From an uncultured Gammaproteobacteria bacterium (GTDB taxonomy: Bacteria; Pseudomonadota; Gammaproteobacteria; UBA6429; Thiohalophilaceae), in NCBI GenBank assembly GCA_937967995.1, contig CALBTB010000004.1:62001-126000 (forward strand): a DNA stretch of 64,000 bases. Direction: 5' to 3'. This document shows positions 1 through 8,506 of this stretch, piece by piece. The translations under genes were made by a program, and so were the position numbers. The notes beneath the pieces were generated by a model. The model saw nothing but the letters and a program-made list of their open reading frames with translations. It searched no databases and had not been told where the DNA came from. Numbering within the stretch: position 1 is the first letter of the stretch; every line of letters starts with the position of its first letter.

Positions 1-389
1 CCATGGCGCCCGCCGCCACTTACAAATGGGTAGATGACCAGGGTAATGTCCACTATTCACAGTACCCGCCACCCGACAAGCAGTATGAACGCCTGAATAT
101 CAAGACACCCAGGCCTTCTCCTTCGTCGGACCCTGCACCGACTGGTGCCGCTCAGCCAACGACCGGGACAACCGGTTCCGGCACTTCTACCAAATTAGTC
201 GAAGATGAACTGGCCAAGAACAAGGCACTTCGTGAGCAAAACTGCAAATCCGCCAAGAAAAATCTGGAGATCTACACCGTCTACAAACGCTTCAAAGATA
301 AGGACGGCAACATCGTGCGCATGGATGACGCCGAGCGCCAGCAAAAAATTGATGAATCCAAGCGAAATATTGAAGAGTTCTGTGACTGA
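1..389 (+). CDS. DUF4124 domain protein (5' partial)
   Basis: The reading frame is open to the left edge, so the true start and probably a signal peptide lie outside the window. The first visible residues (MAPAATYKWVDDQGNVHYS) are typical of mature DUF4124 proteins, where the domain begins just after signal cleavage. The domain covers roughly residues 6-40. It is followed by a Pro/Thr/Gly/Ser-rich linker (about 38-62) and a charged helical C-terminal part with two cysteines. The family is probably periplasmic and has no defined biochemical role. A second DUF4124 gene lies at 747-1025. Confidence 0.8.
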   Translation, partial: MAPAATYKWVDDQGNVHYSQYPPPDKQYERLNIKTPRPSPSSDPAPTGAAQPTTGTTGSGTSTKLVEDELAKNKALREQNCKSAKKNLEIYTVYKRFKDKDGNIVRMDDAERQQKIDESKRNIEEFCD

Positions 390-395
390 CCAGCC

Positions 396-740
396 ATGCC
401 TTATCTGAAAATTCAGACCAATCGCGTTGTTGACGAGGCAACAACCGGTGACCTGATCAAACAGGCTTCGCGTATCGTATCCGACCAGCTCGGTAAATCC
501 GAAAATTATGTCATGGTGGCGATGGAGCCGACGGCACTGATGATTTTTGCCGGTGATGACGCCCCAACCGTCTTCATGGAATTGAAAAGCATCGGCCTGT
601 CTGAGTCCCAGACCCCGGCACTGTCCGAGGCATTATGTTCGTTGATGCAGGATACACTGGGGGTGAGCACGGATCGTGTCTATATCGAATTCGCTGACGC
701 TCCCCGCAAAATGTGGGGCTGGAATGGCGCGACATTCTGA
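396..740 (+). CDS. MIF-like tautomerase family protein
   Basis: This 114-residue protein starts MPYLKI, so Pro2 becomes the N-terminal residue after Met removal. That is the catalytic base in the macrophage migration inhibitory factor / phenylpyruvate tautomerase superfamily. The length matches the family (about 115), and the C-terminal stretch with YIEFADAPRKMWGWNG resembles the MIF C-terminus. Activity on a keto-enol substrate is expected from the family, but the natural bacterial substrate is unknown. It starts 6 bases after the preceding stop and is followed within 6 bases by another DUF4124 gene, so cotranscription is likely. Confidence 0.85.
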   Translation: MPYLKIQTNRVVDEATTGDLIKQASRIVSDQLGKSENYVMVAMEPTALMIFAGDDAPTVFMELKSIGLSESQTPALSEALCSLMQDTLGVSTDRVYIEFADAPRKMWGWNGATF

Positions 741-746
741 TCAGGC

Positions 747-1025
747 ATGAAAAAATGGTTGATCATTGGTCTGGGTATCCTGATTGCATTCGGCATTACC
801 TTTTACAAGGACCCGGCTGTCAAAAGCTTTCTGGAACGCCAGTCCGATAATATCCTGCCTGAGCAAATCACTCATCTGAAAGCCTATCGCTGGCGTGACA
901 AGGATGGCAACTGGCATGTCAGTGATCGTCCGCCACCCGATGGCATTGAATACGAAGAAGTCATTTATCATCGCGACACCAATGTGATTCCTTCTGATAA
1001 ACTAACGGGCGATAAAAACGACTGA
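747..1025 (+). CDS. DUF4124 domain protein with N-terminal membrane anchor
   Basis: This 92-residue protein begins with a hydrophobic segment (about residues 3-17, WLIIGLGILIAFGITF) that is a signal anchor or uncleaved signal. It continues with a DUF4124 core around residues 48-70 (AYRWRDKDGNWHVSDRPPP). The YxWxDxxGxxHxSDxPP pattern is diagnostic of the family, whose function is unknown and whose location is probably the periplasm. It lies 12 bases upstream of proS in a compact same-strand run. Confidence 0.8.
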   Translation: MKKWLIIGLGILIAFGITFYKDPAVKSFLERQSDNILPEQITHLKAYRWRDKDGNWHVSDRPPPDGIEYEEVIYHRDTNVIPSDKLTGDKND

Positions 1026-1037
1026 CCCAGAATAATC

Positions 1038-2753
1038 ATGCGTGCAACACAACTTTTACTATCCACACTCAAGGAAACCCCGTCCGACGCTGAAGTCATC
1101 AGCCACCAACTGATGTTACGGGCGGGTCTGATTCGAAAACTGGCAGCCGGGTTATATACCTGGCTGCCACTTGGCCTGCGTGTATTACGCAAGGTCGAAA
1201 CCATTGTTCGCGAGGAAATGAATCGCGCCGGTGCACAGGAAGTACTGATGCCCGCGGTACAGCCCGCGGAACTTTGGCAGGAGTCGGGGCGCTGGGAAAA
1301 ATACGGCCCGGAACTGCTGCGTCTGCAGGATCGGCATCAACGGGATTTCTGCTTTGGCCCGACTCACGAAGAAGTGATTACTGACCTGATTCGTCATGAA
1401 ATTCGCAGTTACAAACAACTGCCAAGTAATTTCTACCAGATCCAGACAAAGTTCAGGGATGAAATACGGCCACGCTTTGGCATCATGCGTGCGCGTGAAT
1501 TCCTGATGAAGGATGCCTACTCCTTTCATCTCGATCAGGCATCATTGCAGCAAACCTACGATGTCATGCACCAGACCTACTGTCGAATTTTCGATCGAAT
1601 TGGACTGGCATACCGGCCAGTACTCGCCGACACCGGTGCAATTGGTGGAAATGCCTCGCACGAATTTCATGTACTGGCAGATTCCGGTGAGGATGCCATC
1701 GCCTTCAGCACGGAAAGTGATTACGCCGCCAATGTTGAACTGGCCGAAGCCCTGCCACCATCAGACTCCCGGCCGGCACCCGGCCAGGACATGCAGAGCG
1801 TCGATACGCCCGATCAACACAGCATTGATGAAGTCAGTCAATTCCTCAGCATCGCACCATCACAGTGTGTCAAAACACTGATCGTTGAAGGTGATGATGA
1901 CGGATTAATTGCCCTGATACTCAGAGGTGATCATGAGCTGAATGCAGTCAAGGCAGAGAAGCTTGACGGTGTTGCCAGTCCGTTGCGCATGGCCAGCGCA
2001 GAAACCATTAAATCAACACTTGGTTGTGAGATTGGGTCCCTTGGCCCGGTTAATCTGTCCATTCCATATTATGTCGACCACGGCGCAGCCGTACTGGCGG
2101 ATTTTGTCTGCGGCGCCAACCAGAATGGCAAACACCTGACTGGCGTTAACTGGGAACGCGATACCGACACACCCAGGGCCGTGGATATTCGCAATGTCAT
2201 CGCCGGTGATCCGAGTCCGGATGGTAATGGGACCTTGCAAATCAAGCGCGGTATCGAAGTCGGTCATATTTTCCAGCTGGGACAGAAATATTCCGAGGCC
2301 ATGAATGCCACCGTCCTTGATCAGAACGGCAAATCCATCACCATGACCATGGGTTGTTACGGCATCGGCGTCTCCCGCGTGGTCGCTGCCGCTATTGAAC
2401 AAAACCACGATGACAAGGGTATCATCTGGCCGGACGCCATCGCCCCGTTTCAGATTGCTATACTTGCTATGAACATTGGTAAATCCGCACGGGTAAGGGA
2501 TGCAGCTAAAGCACTCTATACTCAACTGCAACAGGCCGGATATGATGTCCTGCTTGATGACCGCGGCGAACGGGCCGGCATCATGTTTGCTGATATGGAA
2601 CTGATCGGTATTCCGCATCGTATTGTGGTCGGTGACAAAAGTCTTGATAACGGTGTGTTTGAGTACAAGTCCCGGGATGGTAAAAGTAGTGGCGAGATCA
2701 GTGTCGATGGCGTACTCAAAGACCTTGAAAAATATGTCAGACGTGTTAACTAA
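1038..2753 (+). CDS. proS: prolyl-tRNA synthetase
   Basis: This 571-residue class II aminoacyl-tRNA synthetase charges tRNA-Pro in the cytoplasm. The bacterial-type length (about 570) includes the editing insertion between motifs 2 and 3, here roughly residues 225-405. Motif 1 lies near residues 45-75 (VETIVREEMNRAGAQEVLMP), and the motif 2 region follows (TKFRDEIRPRFGIMRAREF). Near residue 440 is the motif 3 region (MGCYGIGVSRVVAAAIEQ). The C-terminal anticodon-binding domain begins around residue 470. ProS sits beside a lytic transglycosylase, as in several gammaproteobacteria. Confidence 0.97.
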   Translation: MRATQLLLSTLKETPSDAEVISHQLMLRAGLIRKLAAGLYTWLPLGLRVLRKVETIVREEMNRAGAQEVLMPAVQPAELWQESGRWEKYGPELLRLQDRHQRDFCFGPTHEEVITDLIRHEIRSYKQLPSNFYQIQTKFRDEIRPRFGIMRAREFLMKDAYSFHLDQASLQQTYDVMHQTYCRIFDRIGLAYRPVLADTGAIGGNASHEFHVLADSGEDAIAFSTESDYAANVELAEALPPSDSRPAPGQDMQSVDTPDQHSIDEVSQFLSIAPSQCVKTLIVEGDDDGLIALILRGDHELNAVKAEKLDGVASPLRMASAETIKSTLGCEIGSLGPVNLSIPYYVDHGAAVLADFVCGANQNGKHLTGVNWERDTDTPRAVDIRNVIAGDPSPDGNGTLQIKRGIEVGHIFQLGQKYSEAMNATVLDQNGKSITMTMGCYGIGVSRVVAAAIEQNHDDKGIIWPDAIAPFQIAILAMNIGKSARVRDAAKALYTQLQQAGYDVLLDDRGERAGIMFADMELIGIPHRIVVGDKSLDNGVFEYKSRDGKSSGEISVDGVLKDLEKYVRRVN

Positions 2754-2765
2754 GACAGGTGCCAT

Positions 2766-3347
2766 ATGGTCAGGCTAATTCTGCTTACATTACTGTTGTT
2801 ACCCCTGACGCCGACAAACGCCAATCAACCTGAACAAAACAATCAGGCTGATGCCGAGCTGCGCCAGTTATTACAAGACGCCATCGCCAGTAGTGATAGT
2901 TTTCAGGACCGGTTCGAAGCCGAAGTCTGGCTGGTTGATATGTCAAACCGGCTCAAAAAATTCGTCCCGGATAATGAGCGTCGGATCAAACTGCTCAAAC
3001 AAATCCATTACGAGGCAACACGCGCCCGGCTTCGACCAGAACTGGTACTTGCTGTAATTGAGATTGAAAGTCGCTTCGATCGGTTTGCTATTTCACATGC
3101 CGGCGCCCTGGGTCTGATGCAGGTCATGCCATTCTGGCTTAAGGAAATTGGACGGCCGGAAGATAACCTGTTCGACGTGCACACCAACCTGCGCATGGGA
3201 TGCACGATACTGCGTTATTATCTGGATAAGGAAAAGGGTGATTTAACCCACGCGCTGGCGCGTTATAACGGCAGTCTGTACAGTCATCGGTACACCAACA
3301 AGGTCTTCAGGGCCCTGGACAGAAACTGGCGTTGCGTGCACTGCTAA
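2766..3347 (+). CDS. Lytic transglycosylase (SLT domain)
   Basis: This 193-residue secreted protein has a signal peptide (VRLILLTLLLLPLTP, residues 2-16) and a C-terminal transglycosylase SLT domain (about 85-190). Family motifs are clear: catalytic Glu in VIEIESRF, then GALGLMQVMPFW, and the downstream ALARYNGS. Such enzymes cleave the MurNAc-GlcNAc bond of peptidoglycan in the periplasm, forming anhydro ends. It starts 12 bases after proS. Its stop overlaps the stop of the opposing acylphosphatase gene by 4 bases, so the two transcripts converge with no spacer. Confidence 0.9.
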   Translation: MVRLILLTLLLLPLTPTNANQPEQNNQADAELRQLLQDAIASSDSFQDRFEAEVWLVDMSNRLKKFVPDNERRIKLLKQIHYEATRARLRPELVLAVIEIESRFDRFAISHAGALGLMQVMPFWLKEIGRPEDNLFDVHTNLRMGCTILRYYLDKEKGDLTHALARYNGSLYSHRYTNKVFRALDRNWRCVHC

Positions 3348-3616
3348 TGAATGTCGAATTCGCCCGGATAACCCAGATTCTCGATCAACTCACACTTCAC
3401 GTCACTGACAATCGCGGCAGGCGGTCCCTGCCATAGCCAGGCTTTGAAATGCCCGACCGCTTCGGGTTTACCACATATCAGTACTTCAACATGGCCATCA
3501 GGTAAATTTTTGGCATAGCCGGTAACACCCAGCTCAATCGCCTTGGCCCTGGCTGATGCACGATAAAACACGCCCTGTACACGACCGACAACAATACACT
3601 TTTCACACAGGTTCAT
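3344..3616 (-). CDS. acyP: Acylphosphatase
   Basis: This 90-residue cytoplasmic enzyme hydrolyses carboxyl-phosphate bonds of acylphosphates. The acylphosphatase signature is intact: VVGRVQGVFYRA holds the phosphate-binding Arg, and YAKNLPDGHVEV holds the catalytic Asn. It is the last gene of a five-gene minus-strand operon. Its ATG overlaps the stop of the upstream membrane-fusion gene (TAATG), which implies translational coupling. Confidence 0.93.
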   Translation of the reverse strand: MNLCEKCIVVGRVQGVFYRASARAKAIELGVTGYAKNLPDGHVEVLICGKPEAVGHFKAWLWQGPPAAIVSDVKCELIENLGYPGEFDIH

Positions 3617-4392
3617 TACAGATCCACTCTGGCAGACTGCCCTGCCCGTAAAAGCCGGTCGCCGACAGCAAATTCAATCTCTACCGGGTAACTGCGGGAA
3701 CCACTTTTGTTGTTAACCGGTTCAAACCCGATGGAAACAATTTCACCTTTAAACGTATCACTACCCACAGAAATATTTGCAGACTGTTTCATACTCACCG
3801 ATGATAGTGCTTCTTCATCGATCAGAATGCGGGCGCGCATGCGATCGGCATCAGCAACCGTCAGCATGGGCAGTGGCTGTAGTTCCGATTTGATTACCTG
3901 ACCGGGCTGCACGTGTCTTTCCAGTACCAATGCATTGAATGGTGCGATGATTCTGCTGTATTTAAAATCATATTTGGCCTGTGTGTGTTGCAATCTGGCA
4001 TTCTCCAGATCGGATCTGGCTTTAATGTGGTTGTTTTTAGCGACCTGCAAATCGTGGTCGGATAATACCGTACGATCATATAACTCCTGTGCACGTTCCA
4101 GTTCACGTGTCGCTTCCTTGAAGGCTTCACTGGCGCTCTGCAAATGTACAGCACTCTGTTTTACCCGTTTATCAAACACGGCGGGATCCAGTTGCAGCAT
4201 CAGCTCACCCTGCTTCACCCTGTCCCCGACATTCACCAGAATCGTTTGCACGACACCATCAGATAAGGTTGTCAGCACAAGTCGTTTAGACCAGTGCAAT
4301 ACAGCATCAAACTCACGGGCATTGGCCTGGCCCACAGTAACAGTGTAAATCAACATTACTACAACGGCATGTATAACCATTTTCATGGTCAT
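3616..4392 (-). CDS. Periplasmic adaptor (HlyD/membrane-fusion family)
   Basis: This 258-residue protein has an N-terminal signal peptide (about residues 1-25, ending GQANA). It then has the split biotinyl-lipoyl, alpha-hairpin and beta-barrel layout of RND-type adaptors: GVVQTILVNVGDRVKQGELMLQLD (positions 40-65), a long coiled-coil hairpin (70-130), then IIAPFNALVLERHVQPGQVI. Adaptors link an inner-membrane pump to a TolC-type channel. The chain is short for the family and no pump gene is adjacent. The start overlaps the TolC stop. An in-frame ATG at 4386 sits 8 bases after AGGAG and may be the real start. Confidence 0.88.
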   Translation of the reverse strand: MTMKMVIHAVVVMLIYTVTVGQANAREFDAVLHWSKRLVLTTLSDGVVQTILVNVGDRVKQGELMLQLDPAVFDKRVKQSAVHLQSASEAFKEATRELERAQELYDRTVLSDHDLQVAKNNHIKARSDLENARLQHTQAKYDFKYSRIIAPFNALVLERHVQPGQVIKSELQPLPMLTVADADRMRARILIDEEALSSVSMKQSANISVGSDTFKGEIVSIGFEPVNNKSGSRSYPVEIEFAVGDRLLRAGQSARVDL

Positions 4393-5732
4393 TACTCCTG
4401 ACTGATTTTCTGGTTATTGAAAGATTGTTGCACCGGTTCAAGCTGCAGCTGTCCGGTCAGTATATCCATCTGATGCCAGGCCAGCGCGAGCTGGTAGTCG
4501 TTTCTGGCCGATAAATATTGTGCCTCGGTCAGCTTGACCATGGCATCACCAAGGTCTGCCCTGACTTCCATTTCATACAGGGCCCGACTTCGCTCCAGAT
4601 GCAACTCACGAAATTCCAGTAACTTGGCCGACTCATCGCGTTTTATTCGTAATTCTTCGATCCTGTGCCATAGATCCAGTACCGCCTGTCGCAGCGCCAC
4701 CTCAGCCTTTTCCAGTTGAGCGCGTTCAGCGTATAACCGGGCCAGTTCACGTGACACGTTGGCACTTTGCCCGGCCTGATAGAGCGGCACCTGTAAAGCG
4801 ATTTCCGCCCTGACTTCATCCGAAGACCCGGTATCCGTATCGTATTCGTATGCTTCCAGCAATCCACGTAATACCGGACGATAGTTTGCTCGTGCCGCAG
4901 AAAGTGATTCCTCTGCGGCGGTCACCCGTTTGCGACGGGACTGCAATACATAGTTATTCGTTAATGCCAGGTTTTGTAATTCCTCTATTTCCGGCAGCTT
5001 ACGGGACAGCACATCCAGTTTGGGAATTACCAGATTAGCCGGCAGATTGTCAGGCCGGTTAATAGCCGCTGCCAGCCTGGCCCGTGTTTCACGTTGCTGA
5101 TTTTCACTACGGTAACGCAATCCGCGTACCCGCTCATAATTCGCCTCTTCCTCCACAACCTGCAAATCGGATGCCTGTCCCAACTCACGGCGATCACGCA
5201 GTCGATCTGCTGCAATGAAGGCAATTGCCATGGCCTCATTCTGGTGGTTGAAATTGAGATCCGCCAGTAACACATCGAAATAGGCCTGTAATATTTCCAG
5301 GCGACGTCGCGCTCGTGTATCGAGAAATGTCAGTTGTTCGCTTTCAACCAGTTGTCTGGCCGAATCGCTCAGTTTCGATGTACGACCAAAATCATACAGG
5401 GTCTTGGAAACGACCAGCCCTGCACGCGCATGGTCCTGGCGTTGAATGGAAGTACGATCATTGTCCATTTCCTGCACGCCGAGATCCAGATAAACATCAA
5501 AACCCGCGTTGTTTTCAGCACGTTCATGTTCAGCCAGTGCAGATTGAATTCGTGCATCCTGTAACAGTAATTCAGGATGCGGATCATCCGCCAGCGACAA
5601 TGCATAGTCGAGCGTCAGTGGATCAGGTAGCGGGGTTGTTTGCTGGGCACGCAGTACGGATGAAGTGCCAGCAACAAGCATGGCACAGATAACAAGTCCG
5701 GTTTTTGAAACAGTAGAATCTAAAAACGACAT
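4392..5732 (-). CDS. TolC family outer-membrane efflux protein
   Basis: This 446-residue protein has a signal peptide (about 1-29, ending VLRAQ) and two outer-membrane-efflux-protein repeats. These are rich in long amphipathic helices, with characteristic stretches such as KTLYDFGRTSKLSDSARQLV and QVPLYQAGQSANVSRELARL. The family forms trimeric outer-membrane barrels extended by an alpha-helical tunnel. It is coupled by TAATG overlaps to the thioredoxin-like gene upstream and the adaptor gene downstream. The cognate inner-membrane transporter is not in the neighbourhood. Confidence 0.9.
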   Translation of the reverse strand: MSFLDSTVSKTGLVICAMLVAGTSSVLRAQQTTPLPDPLTLDYALSLADDPHPELLLQDARIQSALAEHERAENNAGFDVYLDLGVQEMDNDRTSIQRQDHARAGLVVSKTLYDFGRTSKLSDSARQLVESEQLTFLDTRARRRLEILQAYFDVLLADLNFNHQNEAMAIAFIAADRLRDRRELGQASDLQVVEEEANYERVRGLRYRSENQQRETRARLAAAINRPDNLPANLVIPKLDVLSRKLPEIEELQNLALTNNYVLQSRRKRVTAAEESLSAARANYRPVLRGLLEAYEYDTDTGSSDEVRAEIALQVPLYQAGQSANVSRELARLYAERAQLEKAEVALRQAVLDLWHRIEELRIKRDESAKLLEFRELHLERSRALYEMEVRADLGDAMVKLTEAQYLSARNDYQLALAWHQMDILTGQLQLEPVQQSFNNQKISQE

Positions 5733-6277
5733 TATCGCATCGACATGTCTTTTACTTTACGTTTATAACGAATAAACGGCATTTCCTTGTACGCACCTTC
5801 AACAATGTACTTACCCATCAACATAAATTCTTCAACGCCGTTTGTCTTGCCGATATGACGATGAATACGTTTTCCGGTGCTGTCAAAAAACGCGATAACG
5901 GGTGTTGCCCTGACCCGGTTTTCCTTGAAAGCAAAATCTTTCTGGCGTGTTGGTTGGCCATTGAAATTCACCATCTCGACATCACCCTCAATATCAATAA
6001 CAAAGTTGAGAAAATGTTTTCGATAGTATTCCTGCACCTTAGGCTGGTTCAGCACATTGGTTTTCATGTAATGACAAAACGGGCATTCATCCATTTCAAA
6101 AAATATCAGAATCGCCTTTTTCCCCTGCTCTTTTGAGCGGGAAAGTTCTTCAGACATATCACCCCAGGTTTCATTAAAAAAATGCTTGTACGGATCATTG
6201 GGATCGTCATCAGCAGCATTTACAAACGGGCTCAAAAATAATAACAGGCACAGTGAAGGCAGTATTTTACTTAACAT
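5732..6277 (-). CDS. Thioredoxin-fold periplasmic protein, SoxW-like
   Basis: This 181-residue protein starts at an ATG one base after the tlpA stop, with GGAAAG as ribosome site inside the tlpA end. An in-frame ATG at 6307 would lie inside tlpA and is less likely. It has a signal peptide (LSKILPSLCLLLFLSPFVNA) and a thioredoxin fold with active site CPFC in the EMDECPFCHYMK stretch. A cis-proline region follows (RVRATPVIAFFD). The fold suggests a thiol-disulfide role, and the sequence resembles SoxW / DUF255-type thioredoxins. Its partner may be the TlpA-like protein encoded immediately upstream. Confidence 0.83.
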   Translation of the reverse strand: MLSKILPSLCLLLFLSPFVNAADDDPNDPYKHFFNETWGDMSEELSRSKEQGKKAILIFFEMDECPFCHYMKTNVLNQPKVQEYYRKHFLNFVIDIEGDVEMVNFNGQPTRQKDFAFKENRVRATPVIAFFDSTGKRIHRHIGKTNGVEEFMLMGKYIVEGAYKEMPFIRYKRKVKDMSMR

Positions 6278-6278
6278 T

Positions 6279-6740
6279 TTACTTTCCTTTACCAATGACT
6301 GACTCAAGCCACTCTTTTGTTACACCACCAATTTTCTGGTCGACGAGTTCACCCTGCGGAGAGAGTATAAAAGTCGTTGGTAATCCAAAAATTCTACCAA
6401 ACGGTGGTTTTTGTGACAGGTCTGCCAGCAATACAGGGTAACTGACAAAGTATTCATCAATAAAAGTCTTCAGGTATTGTTTATCGACTTCTTCATAATT
6501 GATACCAAGAACGACTGCATCTTTTTTCGCGTACTTGTCATGAAACTCGACCAGCTCCGGAATCTCGTCGAGACAGGGTGGACACCAGGTCGCCCAGTAA
6601 TTAACGACCACCCACTTGCCACGATAGTCAGACAGCTTGACCTTATTGCCCTGCAAATCTGGCAGGGTCAGCTCCAATGGCGCTGCCTGTACACTGGCCA
6701 TCAAACCAAAGGCAATAATAAAACATACTATTTTTTTCAT
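6279..6740 (-). CDS. TlpA/ResA-like thiol-disulfide oxidoreductase
   Basis: This 153-residue protein has a signal peptide (residues 1-19, MKKIVCFIIAFGLMASVQA). Its single AhpC/TSA-thioredoxin domain has a WCPPC active site (NYWATWCPPCLDEIPEL) and the cis-Pro loop FGLPTTFILS. TlpA proteins reduce disulfides in the periplasm, often during cytochrome or oxidase maturation. It is the first gene of the operon running to the acylphosphatase at 3344, and the region 6741-6891 should hold its promoter. Confidence 0.9.
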   Translation of the reverse strand: MKKIVCFIIAFGLMASVQAAPLELTLPDLQGNKVKLSDYRGKWVVVNYWATWCPPCLDEIPELVEFHDKYAKKDAVVLGINYEEVDKQYLKTFIDEYFVSYPVLLADLSQKPPFGRIFGLPTTFILSPQGELVDQKIGGVTKEWLESVIGKGK

Positions 6741-6842
6741 TCGCCTAATCCCGACATTGCATTCGATATTTTGACATACGAATTATCAACAAATTCCCAG
6801 TTAAAGTAGTCTTATCATATACAGAACGCAACGCCGGGGAAC

Positions 6843-6871
6843 AAAAAAAGGGCTCGTGAGAGCCCTTTTTT
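6843..6871 (-). terminator. Rho-independent terminator
   Basis: A GGGCT stem pairs with AGCCC around a 6-base loop, flanked by an A run on one side and a T run on the other, so it could act in both directions. It lies just beyond the end of the LysM protein gene (minus strand), which it most likely terminates. It also insulates the tlpA promoter downstream. Confidence 0.85.
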
Positions 6872-6891
6872 AGAGAAGTCCTGTGAAAAGA

Positions 6892-7524
6892 CTAGTTGGC
6901 TAAATATGCCTTGTCAGAATCTTCTACAGCGCCAATTGACCACGCTCCGCGTGTTCTGGCGTGACGCACGGCGGCATCTGCCTCCGCTGCACTTGGAGAG
7001 GTATTGATATTGAACACCTGACCAGGATAAATCAGGTCAGCATCCTTGATTTTGTCGCTGTTGGCTTTGTAGATCAGTGGCCACTGATAAGGGTTGTTGT
7101 AGATATCCGATCTGCCGGAAATATTCCACAGGTTATCACCGCGGATTACCGAGTACTGTCCAGCCCCGGCGCTCAATGATGGTGGTGGCGCAGTGCCAAA
7201 CATCTCGGCCAGACGTGCATCTTCAGCCTGTTTCTGAGCAACCGCATTTTCGGCCTGGCGCTTCGCCTTATTGGCCAGGCTGGTCGCCTTGTCATAGTCA
7301 CCTGCGGCAAGTGCTTCTTCCGCTTTTTTGATCGTCTTGCCGGTATCACGCCATTCATTGCCAACCGCTTTGGCCTGTTTATTGGCATCCTTGGCTGCAG
7401 CGATGGCCGCCCTGGCCTGATCTTCAGCAGACGTACCGGAGTCAGTTGTGCTGGTACAACCGATGGCGACTGCAAAAATCATTGCGATGAGACTGGTGAA
7501 TTTCAGCGTCTTGATTATTTTCAT
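6892..7524 (-). CDS. LysM-domain lipoprotein with N-terminal helical region
   Basis: This 210-residue protein is taken from the ATG giving MKIIKTLKF; a start five codons upstream is also possible. Residues 1-22 are a lipoprotein signal with a lipobox-like AIGC. The middle (about 35-105) is an Ala/Lys/Gln-rich helical stretch like DUF4398. Around residues 120-165 is a LysM motif (YSVIRGDNLWNISGR, then NPYQWPLIYKANSDKI and IYPGQVF), which suggests peptidoglycan binding. It is followed by a strong terminator. The next upstream gene, 183-200 bases away, is a DUF4398 protein on the same strand. Confidence 0.82.
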   Translation of the reverse strand: MKIIKTLKFTSLIAMIFAVAIGCTSTTDSGTSAEDQARAAIAAAKDANKQAKAVGNEWRDTGKTIKKAEEALAAGDYDKATSLANKAKRQAENAVAQKQAEDARLAEMFGTAPPPSLSAGAGQYSVIRGDNLWNISGRSDIYNNPYQWPLIYKANSDKIKDADLIYPGQVFNINTSPSAAEADAAVRHARTRGAWSIGAVEDSDKAYLAN

Positions 7525-7722
7525 TTTGGTTTGCTCCAAATCTTCAGGATGGCGTTTGTATTATAAAAATCTGATAGTTGGTTCATTTTAATAGTTGATA
7601 TTGCGGAAATTATCAACCAGCCCCGTGAGTGTCAAGGGATTCACAAAATACCACCTTTCCCCTCATTAAAGTTACCGTGATAGTACAAATATTAGTCTTA
7701 GCTTATATTTCACTCCACCGGT

Positions 7723-8028
7723 TCAGTTATTCTGCATGCTAATGGCCTGTTGGCGTGCTTTGATGGCCTGCTGCTGAGCCGCTACCGCCAGTTCCTTGGC
7801 ACTGACGTAATCACCCAGCTCAAGTGCACCGGTCGCCCGTGTCATCAGGCGCTCTGCTTCGGCTATCTGGCCGGGAGCGAAGATCTTGGCCCGTGCTTCA
7901 TGGGCTGCCGCAATCGTCTGGCGAGCATTGCTCATTTCCTGAACAGGTGCTGTTGATGCACAGGCCATCAGGCTCAGTGCTGCTGTCAGGGAAAAAAATG
8001 GAATTCGAAACGGATTCTTTCTGGACAT
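7723..8028 (-). CDS. DUF4398 domain protein, small lipoprotein-like
   Basis: This 101-residue protein has a signal sequence with a lipobox-like LMAC near residue 22. An alanine-rich helical DUF4398 region follows (NARQTIAAAHEARAKIFAPG and LELGDYVSAKELAVAAQQQA). DUF4398 proteins occur in the Gram-negative envelope, sometimes fused to OmpA domains, and have no assigned activity. The helical repeats resemble the middle part of the LysM lipoprotein downstream, which suggests a related or cooperating pair. Confidence 0.75.
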   Translation of the reverse strand: MSRKNPFRIPFFSLTAALSLMACASTAPVQEMSNARQTIAAAHEARAKIFAPGQIAEAERLMTRATGALELGDYVSAKELAVAAQQQAIKARQQAISMQNN

Positions 8029-8153
8029 GCCGCGTCACACCTGTCCGTAATGATAATTATCAGATTCAAGCTATCACCGACTCTATGGGCTGTCAAGGCA
8101 CGGCCATGTACAATCAGCGTCTGGCAGAATTGACTGAAAATGGAAGGATCGGG

Positions 8154-8504
8154 ATGAGTATCACTATCTACCACAATCCACGTTGCTCGAAATCGAGACA
8201 GACATTGACACTGATTGAAGAACGCGGTAACGCCATCGACATCATTGAGTACCTGAAAACGCCACCGGATTTTGCAATGCTGAAGTCAATCATCGACAAA
8301 CTGGGTATAAAACCGGAAGCCTTGTTGCGTAAAAACGAGGCCGAGTATAAACAGGCCGGTCTTGATCGGGATGATGTCAGTGATGATGAAATTATCCAGG
8401 CCATGGTTGAGCATCCAATATTGATCCAGCGTCCAATCGTTATAAATAACGAAAAAGCCGCTATCGGTCGTCCACCCGAAGATGTGCTGGCTATTCTGGA
8501 TTGA
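8154..8504 (+). CDS. arsC: Arsenate reductase family protein (ArsC/Spx-like thioredoxin fold)
   Basis: This 116-residue protein starts at the ATG preceded by AAGGATCGGG, giving MSITIYHNPRCSKSRQTL. The Cys in NPRCSKSR is the ArsC catalytic position, and PILIQRPIVINNEKAAIGRPPE holds the conserved Arg region. The length is right for glutaredoxin-dependent ArsC. Whether it reduces arsenate in vivo is uncertain, because this gene is a chromosomal housekeeping neighbour of wrbA in many gammaproteobacteria with no ars operon around it. Its stop is 2 bases before the wrbA ATG. Confidence 0.9.
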   Translation: MSITIYHNPRCSKSRQTLTLIEERGNAIDIIEYLKTPPDFAMLKSIIDKLGIKPEALLRKNEAEYKQAGLDRDDVSDDEIIQAMVEHPILIQRPIVINNEKAAIGRPPEDVLAILD

Positions 8505-8506
8505 TC

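Noticed and set aside
2013..2765. 250-codon open frame opposite proS
   Set aside because: It lies antisense to a complete, motif-bearing proS and has no start signal or domain. It arises from the codon pattern of the true gene.
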